Positions 7,473 to 16,306 of a stretch of 64,000 nt of DNA are shown here, piece by piece. The translations under genes and the position numbers were made by a program. The stretch is from assembly GCF_042695135.1 (NCBI RefSeq), contig NZ_CP170547.1:2294001-2358000 (forward strand), read 5' to 3'. Origin of the DNA: Epilithonimonas sp042695135. GTDB taxonomy: Bacteria; Bacteroidota; Bacteroidia; Flavobacteriales; Weeksellaceae. The first letter of the stretch is position 1. Every line of letters begins with the position of its first letter. The notes below the pieces were generated by a model. It ran no database searches and was not told the DNA's origin. It worked only from the letters and a program-made list of their open reading frames with translations.

Positions 7473-8402
7473 ATGAAACATTGGATACAAGCTGCAAGGC
7501 TTAGAACTTTACCGCTCTCATTGAGCGGAATTATAATGGGAGCTTTCATCGCAAAATGGAGACTTTCAGAAATTGGAGGAACTTGGGACTGGAAAATTTT
7601 TGCATTGGCCCTTCTGGTTACTTTACTTTATCAGATATTATCCAACTTTGCCAATGATTACGGCGATGGCATCAAAGGAGCCGACAAAAACAGGATAGGG
7701 GAAGCAGAACAAAGAGCGGTTGCTTCCGGAAAAATTACAGCGATCCAAATGCGAAATGCTATGATTTTATTAGCTATTTTATCATTTGCTGCAACTGTGG
7801 GTTTGTTGTATGTTACTTTTTATCCGGCTTATACAAAAGAATTCTGGATTTTTATCGGATTAGGAATTGCGTCTATCTTAGCTGCAATTGGATATACAGT
7901 CGGCAAAAAACCTTATGGATATTTAGGTTTAGGTGATATTTTCGTATTCATCTTTTTCGGATTGGTTTCGGTTTGCGGCAGTTATTTTCTGTTCACCAAA
8001 TCATTCAGCTGGGATGTTTTATTTCCTGCAACATCAATCGGAATGCTGAGTATGGCTGTTCTTAACCTGAACAATATGAGAGACATCGTAAATGATGAAT
8101 TATCCGGTAAGAAAACTTTTGCATTGAAACTTGGATTTAAAAAAGCAATGATCTACGAAATCGTATTATTGCAATTACCGATTCTCTTGATCCTTTGTTT
8201 CTTGATGTATAACGGGTTTCAGGCAAAAGGAAAATACTATCCATTCATTGTAATGGTCCTTATTTTTCCATTCATTAAATTGAGGAGAAGTATTATGGCC
8301 GTTAAAGAACCAAAAGAATTAGACCAATATCTGAAACAAGTCGGAATATTGACTTTCCTAATGGCAGTTTTAACAGCCTTTGGACTTAATTATTTTAATT
8401 AA
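7473..8402 (+). CDS. menA: 1,4-dihydroxy-2-naphthoate polyprenyltransferase
   Basis: MenA joins a polyprenyl chain to 1,4-dihydroxy-2-naphthoate, releasing CO2, to give demethylmenaquinone at the inner membrane. The 309-residue protein has eight or nine hydrophobic segments and starts WIQAARLRTLPLSLSGI. The Asp-rich UbiA-family motif is NFANDYGDGIKGADKNR, and a second conserved stretch is LNNMRDIVNDELSGKKT. It follows menB, so the two genes together supply late menaquinone steps for a respiratory chain built on menaquinone, as usual in Flavobacteriia. The other men genes are not in the window. Confidence 0.96.
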   Translation: MKHWIQAARLRTLPLSLSGIIMGAFIAKWRLSEIGGTWDWKIFALALLVTLLYQILSNFANDYGDGIKGADKNRIGEAEQRAVASGKITAIQMRNAMILLAILSFAATVGLLYVTFYPAYTKEFWIFIGLGIASILAAIGYTVGKKPYGYLGLGDIFVFIFFGLVSVCGSYFLFTKSFSWDVLFPATSIGMLSMAVLNLNNMRDIVNDELSGKKTFALKLGFKKAMIYEIVLLQLPILLILCFLMYNGFQAKGKYYPFIVMVLIFPFIKLRRSIMAVKEPKELDQYLKQVGILTFLMAVLTAFGLNYFN

Positions 8403-8415
8403 TAAATCTAGATAA

Positions 8416-9099
8416 ATGAAAATAAAATTCTTAGGACAAAACTGTTTTTTGTTCACATACAACGGAAAAACAATTCTTGCAGACCCTTTCTACAACTATC
8501 AGAAAGAGAAATCTGGTTTTGATATCACCGCTCAAAAAATCGATTATGTGTTGATCACGCACGCACACGGCGATCACATTGCAGACGTGAAAGAAGTTCT
8601 AGAAAATCACCCTGATGCAACGGTTATTGGTCAGCCAGAAATTTGTGGATATTTCAAACATACCAATAATATTGATATCAATTTCGGCGGTTCTGCCAAG
8701 ATTGAAGATTTGAAGATTTCAATGGTTCCAGCATTGCATACGAGCTCTTTTCCGGATGGTTCTTACGGCGGATCGGCTTCTGGATACATTTTCAGATTTT
8801 CTGACGGGAGAAACCTTTACTTAGCTGGAGACACGGGTGTGACGGCTGAAATGAGTTTGTTTCCACAGGTTTTTGGGAAATTAGATTTGTCGATTCTGCC
8901 AGTTGGAAAACATTACACGATGTGTCCTAGAAAAGCGGCTTTTGCAGCATCAGAATTATTGAAAACACCAAAAGTGATCGGTTGTCATTTCGATACTTTT
9001 CCTCCAATTGAGATCAATCACGAAGAAGCGAAAAAGTTTTTCTCTGACAAGAATATCGAATTTACATTACCGGAAGTAGGGCAGGAATTTGATTTCTAA
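8416..9099 (+). CDS. UPF0173 metal-dependent hydrolase (metallo-beta-lactamase fold)
   Basis: A 227-residue protein of the UPF0173 branch of the metallo-beta-lactamase fold. The metal-binding THAHGDHIADV motif lies at about 48-58. Further ligands are visible in VPALHTSSF, AGDTGVTAEM and GCHFDTFPP near the C-terminus. It begins 13 nt after menA and is probably cotranscribed with it. The substrate of the family is unknown. The neighbourhood suggests no firm link to menaquinone, as UPF0173 proteins occur in many settings. Confidence 0.9.
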   Translation: MKIKFLGQNCFLFTYNGKTILADPFYNYQKEKSGFDITAQKIDYVLITHAHGDHIADVKEVLENHPDATVIGQPEICGYFKHTNNIDINFGGSAKIEDLKISMVPALHTSSFPDGSYGGSASGYIFRFSDGRNLYLAGDTGVTAEMSLFPQVFGKLDLSILPVGKHYTMCPRKAAFAASELLKTPKVIGCHFDTFPPIEINHEEAKKFFSDKNIEFTLPEVGQEFDF

Positions 9100-9108
9100 A
9101 CAAAAAAA

Positions 9109-9154
9109 TTAAGAGATCAAGTAGTTTAAAATTAAAACCGTCTTGATCTCTTAA
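9109..9154 (+). terminator. inverted repeat, terminator of menB-menA-UPF0173
   Basis: A perfect 13-bp stem TTAAGAGATCAAG / CTTGATCTCTTAA with a 20-nt loop, 9 nt after the UPF0173 stop. It lies between this operon and the convergent SRP RNA gene and may act for both. Confidence 0.6.
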
Positions 9155-9171
9155 CTTATAAAAATAAAAAA

Positions 9172-9268
9172 TGGCAAGCTACCTAAATCACACCGCTACG
9201 ACCAATTACCTTTGCTGCGTTCCCACCCTGGAGGGTTCTCAGGAGCTGGTTGTTTAGGACTTGCCGGT
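9172..9268 (-). ncRNA. ffs: signal recognition particle RNA, small bacterial type
   Basis: On the minus strand this 97-nt block carries the SRP RNA helix 8 core: CCTCCAGGGTGGGAACGCAG with the GGAA tetraloop region and the internal-loop bases GCAAAGG. The ends pair as GGCAAG / CTTGCC, closing a single long hairpin of the right length for the 4.5S-type RNA. This RNA binds Ffh and guides membrane proteins to the translocon. A TATATTTG -7 element directly upstream (9270-9277) and a T-rich tail after the closing stem (minus strand below 9171) give it its own promoter and terminator. The exact ends are estimated. Confidence 0.92.
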
Positions 9269-9269
9269 G

Positions 9270-9277
9270 CAAATATA
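9270..9277 (-). promoter_or_regulatory. -7 promoter element of the SRP RNA gene
   Basis: Minus-strand TATATTTG matches TAnnTTTG exactly, so transcription would begin within a few nt of the RNA's closing stem (GGCAAG). Confidence 0.6.
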
Positions 9278-9387
9278 GTAAAATTCAGAAAAAAGAAAAA
9301 AGAAAAGAGGGAAAAGAAACCAAGTAGACTCTAGATTGTTGATAGTCAGTTTTAAATCTTTACTCTCTTATCTAAAAAATAAAAATT

Positions 9388-9975
9388 ATGACAAAAAACC
9401 CTGTAAAAATAGGTTTTATTTTATACGCTGTTACGATGTTGGTATTCTTCATCGTCTATTATTTTTTCGCAAATGCTAATTATTGGAATACCACGATGCA
9501 GGTCAACGCTTTTGGGATGACGTTCTTATATGTTTTGGCTGGTTTTGCTTCAACTTATTGGTTAAGAGTCGGCAGATTAATTACTTATCCACAGGCTTTT
9601 AAGCAAACTTTTTTGACGCTTTTTACAGGAGGATTATTGTCCGTATTTTCAATTTTTGCTTTCCTCAATTATGTAGATACAGACGCCAGAGATCTCCTCA
9701 ATCATCAATATATTCAGACAGAACTTGACAATCTTGATGAATCTTATGCTAAATTAAAAGGTGAAGCTCTCAATCAAAAAGACCGCAATAAGGTAAAAGA
9801 ACTGGAAGACAATTATAACGGCGCAAAGCAGGCAAGAGAAATGGCGCAAAAGGAAAACAGAAATTATTTTTCTTTCAAATTTATGTCCGCTGTTTTTGGT
9901 GGCTTTTTACTATTTTATTTACTTTTGTCTATTATCATCGCAGGGTTTTTGAAGAACAAAAAACGCTACGAGTAA
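9388..9975 (+). CDS. DUF4199 membrane protein
   Basis: A 195-residue integral membrane protein of the DUF4199 family found in Bacteroidota. Four hydrophobic segments are visible at about 8-28, 42-60, 76-95 and 165-188. A charged, probably coiled-coil stretch (NLDESYAKLKGE, KVKELEDNYNGAKQAREMAQ) stands between the third and fourth. The family often lies just before a GT2 glycosyltransferase, as here. No enzymatic motif was seen; a helper role for the glycosyltransferase is possible but unproven. Confidence 0.88.
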   Translation: MTKNPVKIGFILYAVTMLVFFIVYYFFANANYWNTTMQVNAFGMTFLYVLAGFASTYWLRVGRLITYPQAFKQTFLTLFTGGLLSVFSIFAFLNYVDTDARDLLNHQYIQTELDNLDESYAKLKGEALNQKDRNKVKELEDNYNGAKQAREMAQKENRNYFSFKFMSAVFGGFLLFYLLLSIIIAGFLKNKKRYE

Positions 9976-9996
9976 CATTATTACATTAATATTTAT

Positions 9997-10090
9997 GGCA
10001 GCTTTATCCGTCTTCCGTTCCCAATCTTTTTTGCCAACGCTCTTGCCAATGCAAAAAAGGATTTCCACTCAAGCCGGGCTGCAGATTCAA
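9997..10090 (+). repeat. dispersed intergenic repeat, copy A
   Basis: Starts GGCAGCTTTATCCGTCTTCC and ends CCACTCAAGCCGGGCTGCAG. The termini can pair (GCAGC/GCTGC). The central hairpin is CTTTTTTGCC...TGCAAAAAAGG. It lies between the DUF4199 and GT2 genes. The flanks match copy B at 24519 nearly base for base, but the central hairpin differs. Confidence 0.8.
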
Positions 10091-10132
10091 CTTTTCAAAT
10101 AAATTTCTATCTTTAACTTCTAACATTCATCA

Positions 10133-11086
10133 ATGAATCTCTCCATAATCATCCCATTACTCAACGAACAAGACTCTCTGGAAGAGCTGTTCACAAGGAT
10201 CGATACCGTTTGTCAGACCAACAAGCTGTCATACGAAGTCTGGTTCATCGATGACGGAAGCACCGACCTTTCCTGGTCCATCATCGAGAATCTGAAAATT
10301 CAGCATCCACAGATTCACGGGATTAAATTCTCGAAAAATTATGGAAAATCACAGGCACTTCACGCTGCTTTTGAAAAAGTGAATGGTGATGTTATCATTA
10401 CGATGGACGCTGATTTACAAGACTTTCCGGAAGAGATTCCTGAACTTTACGAAATGGTAAAAATAGGGAATTATGACATCGTTTCCGGTTGGAAGAAGAA
10501 GCGTTTTGATAACGTGATGACCAAAAATATTCCATCAAAATTATTTAATTCTGCAGCTAGAAAAGTGTCCGGCGTTTCGCTCCACGATTTCAACTGCGGA
10601 CTGAAAGCTTACAAAAAACAGGTCGTAAAATCCATCGATGTTTACGGCGATATGCACCGTTATATTCCGGTCTTAGCAGCTAATGCGGGCTTCAGGAATA
10701 TTACTGAAAAACCGGTTCAGCATCAGGCAAGACCTTACGGAACTTCGAAGTTTGGGACAGAAAGATTTGTTCGTGGTTTCTTAGATTTGGTAACGCTTTG
10801 GTTTGTGAGCAGATTTGGTGGAAGACCGATGCATTTCTTTGGTGCAGCTGGAACTTTGATGTTTATTATCGGATTTTTGTCGGCAATCTGGTTAGGACTT
10901 TCAAAACTGATTGATGTTTATATCTTCAAAATTTATGGCAATCTGATTGCGAATAATCCCTGGTTTTTCATTGCTTTGACAATGATGATTATGGGAAGTT
11001 TGCTTTTCGTAGCTGGATTCTTAGGCGAACTAATCATCCGAACAAACCGTGAACATAAGAATTATCATATTGAAGAATTAATTTAA
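10133..11086 (+). CDS. family 2 glycosyltransferase, polyprenyl-phosphate sugar transferase type
   Basis: A 317-residue GT2 enzyme of the DPM/GtrB kind, which moves a sugar from a nucleotide donor to polyprenyl phosphate on the cytosolic face of the membrane. The N-terminal GT-A domain has LSIIIPLLNEQDSLEELF, FIDDGSTDLSW, MDADLQDFPEEIP (metal-binding DxD) and SGWKKKRFD. Two C-terminal membrane segments lie at about 232-256 and 272-296, between them a typical linker. Such lipid-linked sugars feed O-antigen, lipid A or protein glycosylation. The exact sugar cannot be told. It follows the DUF4199 gene with repeat copy A between them. Confidence 0.93.
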   Translation: MNLSIIIPLLNEQDSLEELFTRIDTVCQTNKLSYEVWFIDDGSTDLSWSIIENLKIQHPQIHGIKFSKNYGKSQALHAAFEKVNGDVIITMDADLQDFPEEIPELYEMVKIGNYDIVSGWKKKRFDNVMTKNIPSKLFNSAARKVSGVSLHDFNCGLKAYKKQVVKSIDVYGDMHRYIPVLAANAGFRNITEKPVQHQARPYGTSKFGTERFVRGFLDLVTLWFVSRFGGRPMHFFGAAGTLMFIIGFLSAIWLGLSKLIDVYIFKIYGNLIANNPWFFIALTMMIMGSLLFVAGFLGELIIRTNREHKNYHIEELI

Positions 11087-11124
11087 ATGAGATAATTTTT
11101 CTAATTTGGTAAATCGATAATCTT

Positions 11125-11826
11125 ATGAAAAATCTATTTTATTTAATTCTGATTCTCACTGCCGTTTCCTGTGGAAAAGTAACTCCGAAAGGTGAAATCC
11201 AATCGAAAGATGTCGAGTTGGCTGAGTTTTCAAAACTTGATTTGAAAGGAAAATTCCGTGTATTTTATATCCAAAGTCCACACAATTTCGTGAATGTGGA
11301 AACCTATCCCAATGTCTTCGAAAATCTGAATATTGAAGTTAAAGACAAAAACTTATCCATTACAGAGAAAAGTGCAACAGATAAAGTTGATTTCTATAAC
11401 ATCACGATTTACGGTAAAAATCCTTTCGAAGATATTAAAATAGCTGATTCTGTGGAACTTAATATCTCCAGTCAGATGAAAGTAGAAAATTTTTCCCTCC
11501 ATTTGAAAGATAATGCTAAATTTATCGGTTCAGTGATTTCAGAAAAGTCGAATATCGAAATGCTGAACAAAAGCCGCGCTAATCTATTGGGAAAAACGAC
11601 TTTAGCAAAGCTTAGCATCAGAGATACGGCGAGTATTATTTCACCTTATTGGTATATCAAAGATCTGGAAATTGATTCCGAGAACGGCAATTATGCAGAA
11701 CTGAATGTGGATGAAGAGATCAAAGGAAAAATTAAAAATACCGCAAAATTGGTATATTACGGTGATCCATCCAAAAAAGTGAATCTCACCGAAAAAGCAA
11801 CCATCGAAAAGAGAAAAATTAATTAA
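11125..11826 (+). CDS. GIN-domain (DUF2807) lipoprotein
   Basis: A 233-residue predicted lipoprotein (LILILTAVSCGKV, lipid Cys at about residue 16). The mature protein has the beta-helical GIN/DUF2807 pattern: FSKLDLKGKFRVFYIQ near the start, then short alternating strands with turns at about 20-residue intervals (NISSQMKVENF, LKDNAKFIGSV, LNKSRANLLGK). It lacks the strict SSSG turns of the GIN protein at 4763-5587. It begins 38 nt after the glycosyltransferase gene. Localisation to the outer membrane periplasmic or outer face is expected; the function is unknown. Confidence 0.82.
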   Translation: MKNLFYLILILTAVSCGKVTPKGEIQSKDVELAEFSKLDLKGKFRVFYIQSPHNFVNVETYPNVFENLNIEVKDKNLSITEKSATDKVDFYNITIYGKNPFEDIKIADSVELNISSQMKVENFSLHLKDNAKFIGSVISEKSNIEMLNKSRANLLGKTTLAKLSIRDTASIISPYWYIKDLEIDSENGNYAELNVDEEIKGKIKNTAKLVYYGDPSKKVNLTEKATIEKRKIN

Positions 11827-11863
11827 ATTATAAAGCTTTTTTCTTTAGAATAGAATGTAATAG

Positions 11864-12205
11864 ATGAATGAGATTGAAGTTTTAAAAACAAAAAAATTTG
11901 ATTCTGAAAATCAATTTAGAGAATTTGAAAAAAAGTTGGACGATTTAATTTATTCTAAAAAGTTGATTTATGTAGATAAAGAAACATTTAGAGATATTAG
12001 TTTTATAAAATATAAAGATTCGAAAAATAGTATTTATTGCCTGTCACAAACTGATTTATATTGGAGAGGCTTCTTTTTAGATTATGAAACTTCAATTAGA
12101 TTTATTAAAAATTTTAAGAAATTAGAAAAGAGAAATAGCTTCGGATGTATAACTTTTATATTGTTAATACTTTTAATAGGAGTTATATCAATTATTTTCA
12201 CATAA
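11864..12205 (+). CDS. small tail-anchored protein of unknown function
   Basis: A 113-residue protein not recognised. It is charged and Lys/Phe-rich, with YWRGFFLDYETSIRFIKNFKKLEKR in its second half, and ends in one hydrophobic segment (about 92-112) that would anchor it in the membrane with the body in the cytosol. Base composition is more AT-rich than its neighbours. It lies 38 nt after the GIN lipoprotein gene and 46 nt before the phosphomutase gene on the same strand, with a plausible ATG at 11864. Confidence 0.6.
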   Translation: MNEIEVLKTKKFDSENQFREFEKKLDDLIYSKKLIYVDKETFRDISFIKYKDSKNSIYCLSQTDLYWRGFFLDYETSIRFIKNFKKLEKRNSFGCITFILLILLIGVISIIFT

Positions 12206-12251
12206 AATTGTCAAATAGAAATAAAATTAATTAAAAAATAAACTACAAATA

Positions 12252-13976
12252 ATGTCAGATACAATATCAACTTTAGATAAAGCAAAACTTTGGCTTTCCG
12301 AAACATTTGACGAAGAAACCAGAAATGCTGTTCAAACTTTAATCGATTCCAATTCTCCGGATCTGGAAGATTCTTTTTACAGAGAATTAGAATTCGGGAC
12401 TGGTGGAATGCGTGGCGTGATGGGCGTTGGAACCAATCGTCTTAATAAATATACATTAGGCCAGGCTACTCAAGGATTGGCAAATTATCTTCATCAGCAA
12501 TTTTCCGGAGAGGAGATTAAAGTGGCAATCGCTTATGATGTCAGAAATAATTCTAGAGAATTCGGGAAAGTGGTGGCTGATGTTTTGACAGCTAACGGAA
12601 TCAAGGTTCTGTTGTTCAAAGATCACCGCCCAACACCAGAATTGTCATTCACTGTTCGTGATAAAAAATGCAATGCCGGAATCGTTTTGACAGCATCCCA
12701 CAATCCACCGGAATATAACGGTTACAAGGTTTATTGGAATGATGGAGCGCAAATTGTTCCACCAGATGATGAAAATATCATCAGAGAAGTTTATTCAACC
12801 AAATTTGAAGATATCAAATTCAATGGAAATGATGATTTGATCGAATGGATTGGCGAAGAACAAGACGATGTTTACGTGGATGCTTGTATGGAAAACTCAC
12901 TATATCAAAATGTTGGAAGAGATAATCTTAACATCGTTTTCACATCTATCCACGGAACCACTTACACAACCGTTCCGAAAGCGTTGAAAAAAGCTGGATT
13001 TACCAAAGTTGATCTTGTTACAGAACAAATGATTCCGAGCGGGAATTTTCCAACCGTAAAATCTCCAAATCCTGAAGAGCCAGCTGCTTTGGAAATGGCA
13101 ACAGATTTGGCAAGAATTACCAACGCTGACATCGTTATCGGAACGGATCCGGACGGCGACAGATTGGGAATTGCCGTAAGAAATCTTGAAGGCGAAATTC
13201 AACTCCTGAACGGAAACCAATGTAATACCATCCTGACTTATTATATTCTTGATCAATGGAAAAAAGCCGGCAAAATTACCGGAAAAGAATTTATTGGTTC
13301 TACAATCGTGACGTCTGATATTTTCTTTGATGTTGCGGAGAAATTCGGTGTTGACTGCAAAGTCGGATTGACCGGTTTCAAGTGGATCGGAAAAATGATC
13401 CGTGATTTTGAAGGTCAGGAAAAATTCATTTGCGGTGGTGAAGAGAGTTTCGGATTTATGACAGGAGATTTCGTGAGAGACAAGGATTCTTGCGGTTCTA
13501 TTTTAACTGCTTGTGAGATTGCAGCCTGGTGTAAAGCCAATGGAACGACAGTTTATCAATATATGATCGACATCTACAAAGAAGTCGGATTGTATTATGA
13601 AGGCTTGATCAATGTCGTGAGAAAGGGTAGAACCGGTGCCGAAGAGATTCAGGAAATGATGAAAAATTTCCGTGAAAATCCCCCAAAAGAAATCGCTGGA
13701 TCACCAGTGGAAGAAGTAAAGGATTTCAAAGAACAAACTTGTTTTGTAGTTTCTAAGAATGAGAAAAAAGTAATGGACGATATTCCAAAATCTAACGTAT
13801 TAATCTATTACACCCAGGATGGAACCAAGGTTTGCGTGCGCCCTTCCGGAACAGAGCCAAAGATCAAATTCTATGTTTCTGTAAAAGATTCAATTTCTTC
13901 TGAGCAAGAGTTTGTTGAAAGACTACCTAAACTGGAAGAAAAAATTCAGAATGTAAAGAAGGATCTGAATCTGTAA
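12252..13976 (+). CDS. phospho-sugar mutase (phosphoglucomutase/phosphomannomutase)
   Basis: A 574-residue alpha-D-phosphohexomutase that interconverts sugar 1- and 6-phosphates. The four domain signatures are in order: substrate-entry loop GTGGMRGVMGVGTNR, active-site phosphoserine loop TASHNPPEYNGYK, metal loop GTDPDGDRLGIA, sugar-recognition loop GGEESFGF, and phosphate-binding RPSGTEPKIKFY. The length and the GTGGMRG motif fit the long bacterial PGM/PMM group rather than GlmM. It supplies glucose 1-phosphate or mannose 1-phosphate for envelope glycans. The sugar preference cannot be read from the sequence. Confidence 0.95.
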   Translation: MSDTISTLDKAKLWLSETFDEETRNAVQTLIDSNSPDLEDSFYRELEFGTGGMRGVMGVGTNRLNKYTLGQATQGLANYLHQQFSGEEIKVAIAYDVRNNSREFGKVVADVLTANGIKVLLFKDHRPTPELSFTVRDKKCNAGIVLTASHNPPEYNGYKVYWNDGAQIVPPDDENIIREVYSTKFEDIKFNGNDDLIEWIGEEQDDVYVDACMENSLYQNVGRDNLNIVFTSIHGTTYTTVPKALKKAGFTKVDLVTEQMIPSGNFPTVKSPNPEEPAALEMATDLARITNADIVIGTDPDGDRLGIAVRNLEGEIQLLNGNQCNTILTYYILDQWKKAGKITGKEFIGSTIVTSDIFFDVAEKFGVDCKVGLTGFKWIGKMIRDFEGQEKFICGGEESFGFMTGDFVRDKDSCGSILTACEIAAWCKANGTTVYQYMIDIYKEVGLYYEGLINVVRKGRTGAEEIQEMMKNFRENPPKEIAGSPVEEVKDFKEQTCFVVSKNEKKVMDDIPKSNVLIYYTQDGTKVCVRPSGTEPKIKFYVSVKDSISSEQEFVERLPKLEEKIQNVKKDLNL

Positions 13977-14024
13977 TTGAAAATTTTTATTAAGTAAAAA
14001 TATAACTTCAAATATTTTTAACAT

Positions 14025-14068
14025 AAAGTTCTCAATTATTAAAGTCATTTAATTCTGAGAACTTTTTT
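14025..14068 (+). terminator. intrinsic terminator after the phosphomutase gene
   Basis: Stem AAAGTTCTCA / TGAGAACTTT (14025-14034, 14056-14065) with a 21-nt loop, followed by further Ts. Confidence 0.7.
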
Positions 14069-14169
14069 GGTTTAAGCTGAATTACTCTGCTGCAATTAAA
14101 ACCTTTGTAAACCTAATTAAAGAATAAAATCAGACCCCTTAGTCTGAATAATAATTTAAAATCAATAAA

Positions 14170-15423
14170 GTGAAAGTATCAAAACTCGCATCTAACCTAG
14201 TTGGTTCAGAGATCATCAAAATCGGAAATGAAGTGAATGATCTGAAATCGAAAGGTGCACAAATCTCAAATCTTACCATCGGCGACCTTAATGCCAATAT
14301 CTATCCGATTCCTCAGGAATTAAAAGACGGAATCCAGAAAGCCTATACGAATAACCTTACCAATTATCCGCCAGCAAACGGTTTGTTGTCTCTCAGAACT
14401 TCAGTGAGTAACGATCTAAAAAAACGCTGGAACCTTGATTATTCTGCAAACGATGTTTTGATAACAGCTGGTTCCAGACCTTTGATCTATGCCGTTTTTA
14501 AAACAATCGTTGACGAAGGCGACAAAGTGATCTACCCAATTCCTTCCTGGAATAACAACCACTATTCTTACCTTACAAGCGCGAACACAATTGAAGTCCA
14601 GACTCAGGAATCTAATAACTTTTTACCCACAGCCGATGACCTGAGACCACATCTAGAAGGTGCGGTTTTGCTTTGTCTATGTTCTCCACTTAATCCAACT
14701 GGAACAATGTTCTCAAAAGAGCAATTGTCTGATATTTGTGAATTGGTGTTGGAAGAAAATAAAAGGAGAGGCGCAGATGAAAAACCACTTTATCTGATGT
14801 ATGACCAGATCTACGCAATGCTGACTTTTGGTTCAGAACATTATAATCCGGTAAGCCTATTCCCGGAAATGAAAGATTACACAATCTATGTTGACGGAAC
14901 TTCCAAATGTTTTGCAGCAACTGGTGTCAGAGTTGGTTGGGGATTTGGGCCAAGTTTGGTGATCGATAAAATGAAAGCGCTATTGACTCACGTTGGAGCT
15001 TGGGCACCAAAACCGGAGCAAGAAGCGGTTGCTGAGTTTTTGGCTAATGATTCTTCAGTTGATAATTTCCTGGAGGATTATAAAGGAAAACTTAATAATA
15101 GTTTAAAAGAACTTCACGTCGGAATTCAGGATTTGAAAGCAAAAGGTCTTGCCGTAGAAAGTATCTCGCCAATGGGTGCTCTTTATCTTACAATTAAATT
15201 GGATTACCTTGGGAAAACAACTCCAGACGGAAAAGTTTTAGAAAATTCTACAGACCTTGTTTTTTATCTGATTAACAATGCTGGAATGGCCTTAGTTCCG
15301 TTCTCTGCGTTTGGTAATGATAAGTTAGTTCCTTGGTTCAGAGCGTCTGTCGGTGGATGTTCACTTGATGATATTAAAGATTGTCTGCCAAAATTAGAGA
15401 AAGCTTTAAACGCATTAAGCTAA
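14170..15423 (+). CDS. PLP-dependent aminotransferase, class I/II (aspartate aminotransferase-like)
   Basis: A 417-residue fold-type I aminotransferase. The PLP-binding Lys lies in YVDGTSKCFAATGVRVGW, with the Arg a few residues on that helps hold the phosphate. The NPTG motif (SPLNPTGTMFSKEQL), the Tyr of LMYDQIYAM, and the carboxylate-binding Arg near the end (VPWFRASVGGC) are present. Translation starts at GTG (14170), the only start that keeps the N-terminal helix VSKLASNLVGSEIIKI. It probably acts on aspartate or aromatic amino acids with 2-oxoglutarate. Terminators on both sides make it a single-gene unit. Confidence 0.93.
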   Translation: MKVSKLASNLVGSEIIKIGNEVNDLKSKGAQISNLTIGDLNANIYPIPQELKDGIQKAYTNNLTNYPPANGLLSLRTSVSNDLKKRWNLDYSANDVLITAGSRPLIYAVFKTIVDEGDKVIYPIPSWNNNHYSYLTSANTIEVQTQESNNFLPTADDLRPHLEGAVLLCLCSPLNPTGTMFSKEQLSDICELVLEENKRRGADEKPLYLMYDQIYAMLTFGSEHYNPVSLFPEMKDYTIYVDGTSKCFAATGVRVGWGFGPSLVIDKMKALLTHVGAWAPKPEQEAVAEFLANDSSVDNFLEDYKGKLNNSLKELHVGIQDLKAKGLAVESISPMGALYLTIKLDYLGKTTPDGKVLENSTDLVFYLINNAGMALVPFSAFGNDKLVPWFRASVGGCSLDDIKDCLPKLEKALNALS

Positions 15424-15439
15424 ATTTTGATAATATAAT

Positions 15440-15476
15440 AATGTAGCAATTGAACATAATGATTGCTGCATTTTTT
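15440..15476 (+). terminator. intrinsic terminator after the aminotransferase gene
   Basis: Stem AATGTAGCAAT / ATTGCTGCATT (one G-T pair) with an 11-nt loop, followed by a T run. Confidence 0.75.
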
Positions 15477-15493
15477 ATTCAATTAATATAAAT

Positions 15494-16216
15494 ATGAAAG
15501 TTATCGCAGTCATTCCTGCCCGCTACAATTCAACCAGATTTCCAGGCAAGCTGATGGAAATTTTGGGCAATAAAACCGTTATCACAACTACTTATCAAAA
15601 TGTTGTGGAAACGGGTTTGTTTGATGAAGTTTTTGTGGCGACAGATTCCGAAATTATACTTGATGAAATCTCAAAAAACGGTGGAAAAGCTGTAATAACG
15701 GGCGAGCACGAAACAGGAAGCGACAGAATAGCAGAAGCAGTAAAAAAAATTGATTGCGATATTGTCATCAATGTACAAGGTGACGAACCTTTCCTTAAAA
15801 AAGAACCATTGAATCAATTGATTAATGTCTTTCTAGAAGATGATAAGAAAGAAATTTCTTTGGCGTCACTTAAAATCCAGCTGAAAGAATCTGAAGAAAT
15901 TCAGAACCCGAATAATGTCAAAGTTATTACAGATAACAATGATTTCGCTTTGTATTTCAGCCGTTCCGTAATTCCTTTTCACCGTGAATTAGCTTATAAT
16001 GTTAAGTATTACAAGCATATTGGCGTTTATGCTTTCAGAAAAGAGGCTTTGATCAAATTTTCTTCTTTGGAAATGACACCTTTGGAGATTTCTGAGAAAA
16101 TAGAATGTATCCGATATTTGGAAAACGGAATGAAAATCAAGTTAATAGAAACCGATTTCATTGGCGTTGGAATCGACACGCCCGAAGATCTGGAAAAGGC
16201 AAAACGATTGATCTAA
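15494..16216 (+). CDS. kdsB: 3-deoxy-manno-octulosonate cytidylyltransferase
   Basis: KdsB activates Kdo with CTP to CMP-Kdo, the donor for the first Kdo added to lipid A. The 240-residue protein has the nucleotide-binding start KVIAVIPARYNSTRFPGKLM, the ATDSEIILDE loop, TGEHETGSDRIAEA and NVQGDEPF, all diagnostic of KdsB. Near the C-terminus GVGIDTPEDLEKA closes the domain. It shows that the organism makes Kdo-containing LPS. The gene starts 18 nt after the previous terminator's T run; a separate promoter is expected but was not pinned down. Confidence 0.97.
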   Translation: MKVIAVIPARYNSTRFPGKLMEILGNKTVITTTYQNVVETGLFDEVFVATDSEIILDEISKNGGKAVITGEHETGSDRIAEAVKKIDCDIVINVQGDEPFLKKEPLNQLINVFLEDDKKEISLASLKIQLKESEEIQNPNNVKVITDNNDFALYFSRSVIPFHRELAYNVKYYKHIGVYAFRKEALIKFSSLEMTPLEISEKIECIRYLENGMKIKLIETDFIGVGIDTPEDLEKAKRLI

Positions 16217-16306
16217 ATGATTAATCTCTTTTTTAGTAATTTTTAATCTCTTCAGAAAGTTTATAACATTAGAAAAATCCTATCTTTGAAATCCTAAAAT
16301 TTTTGA

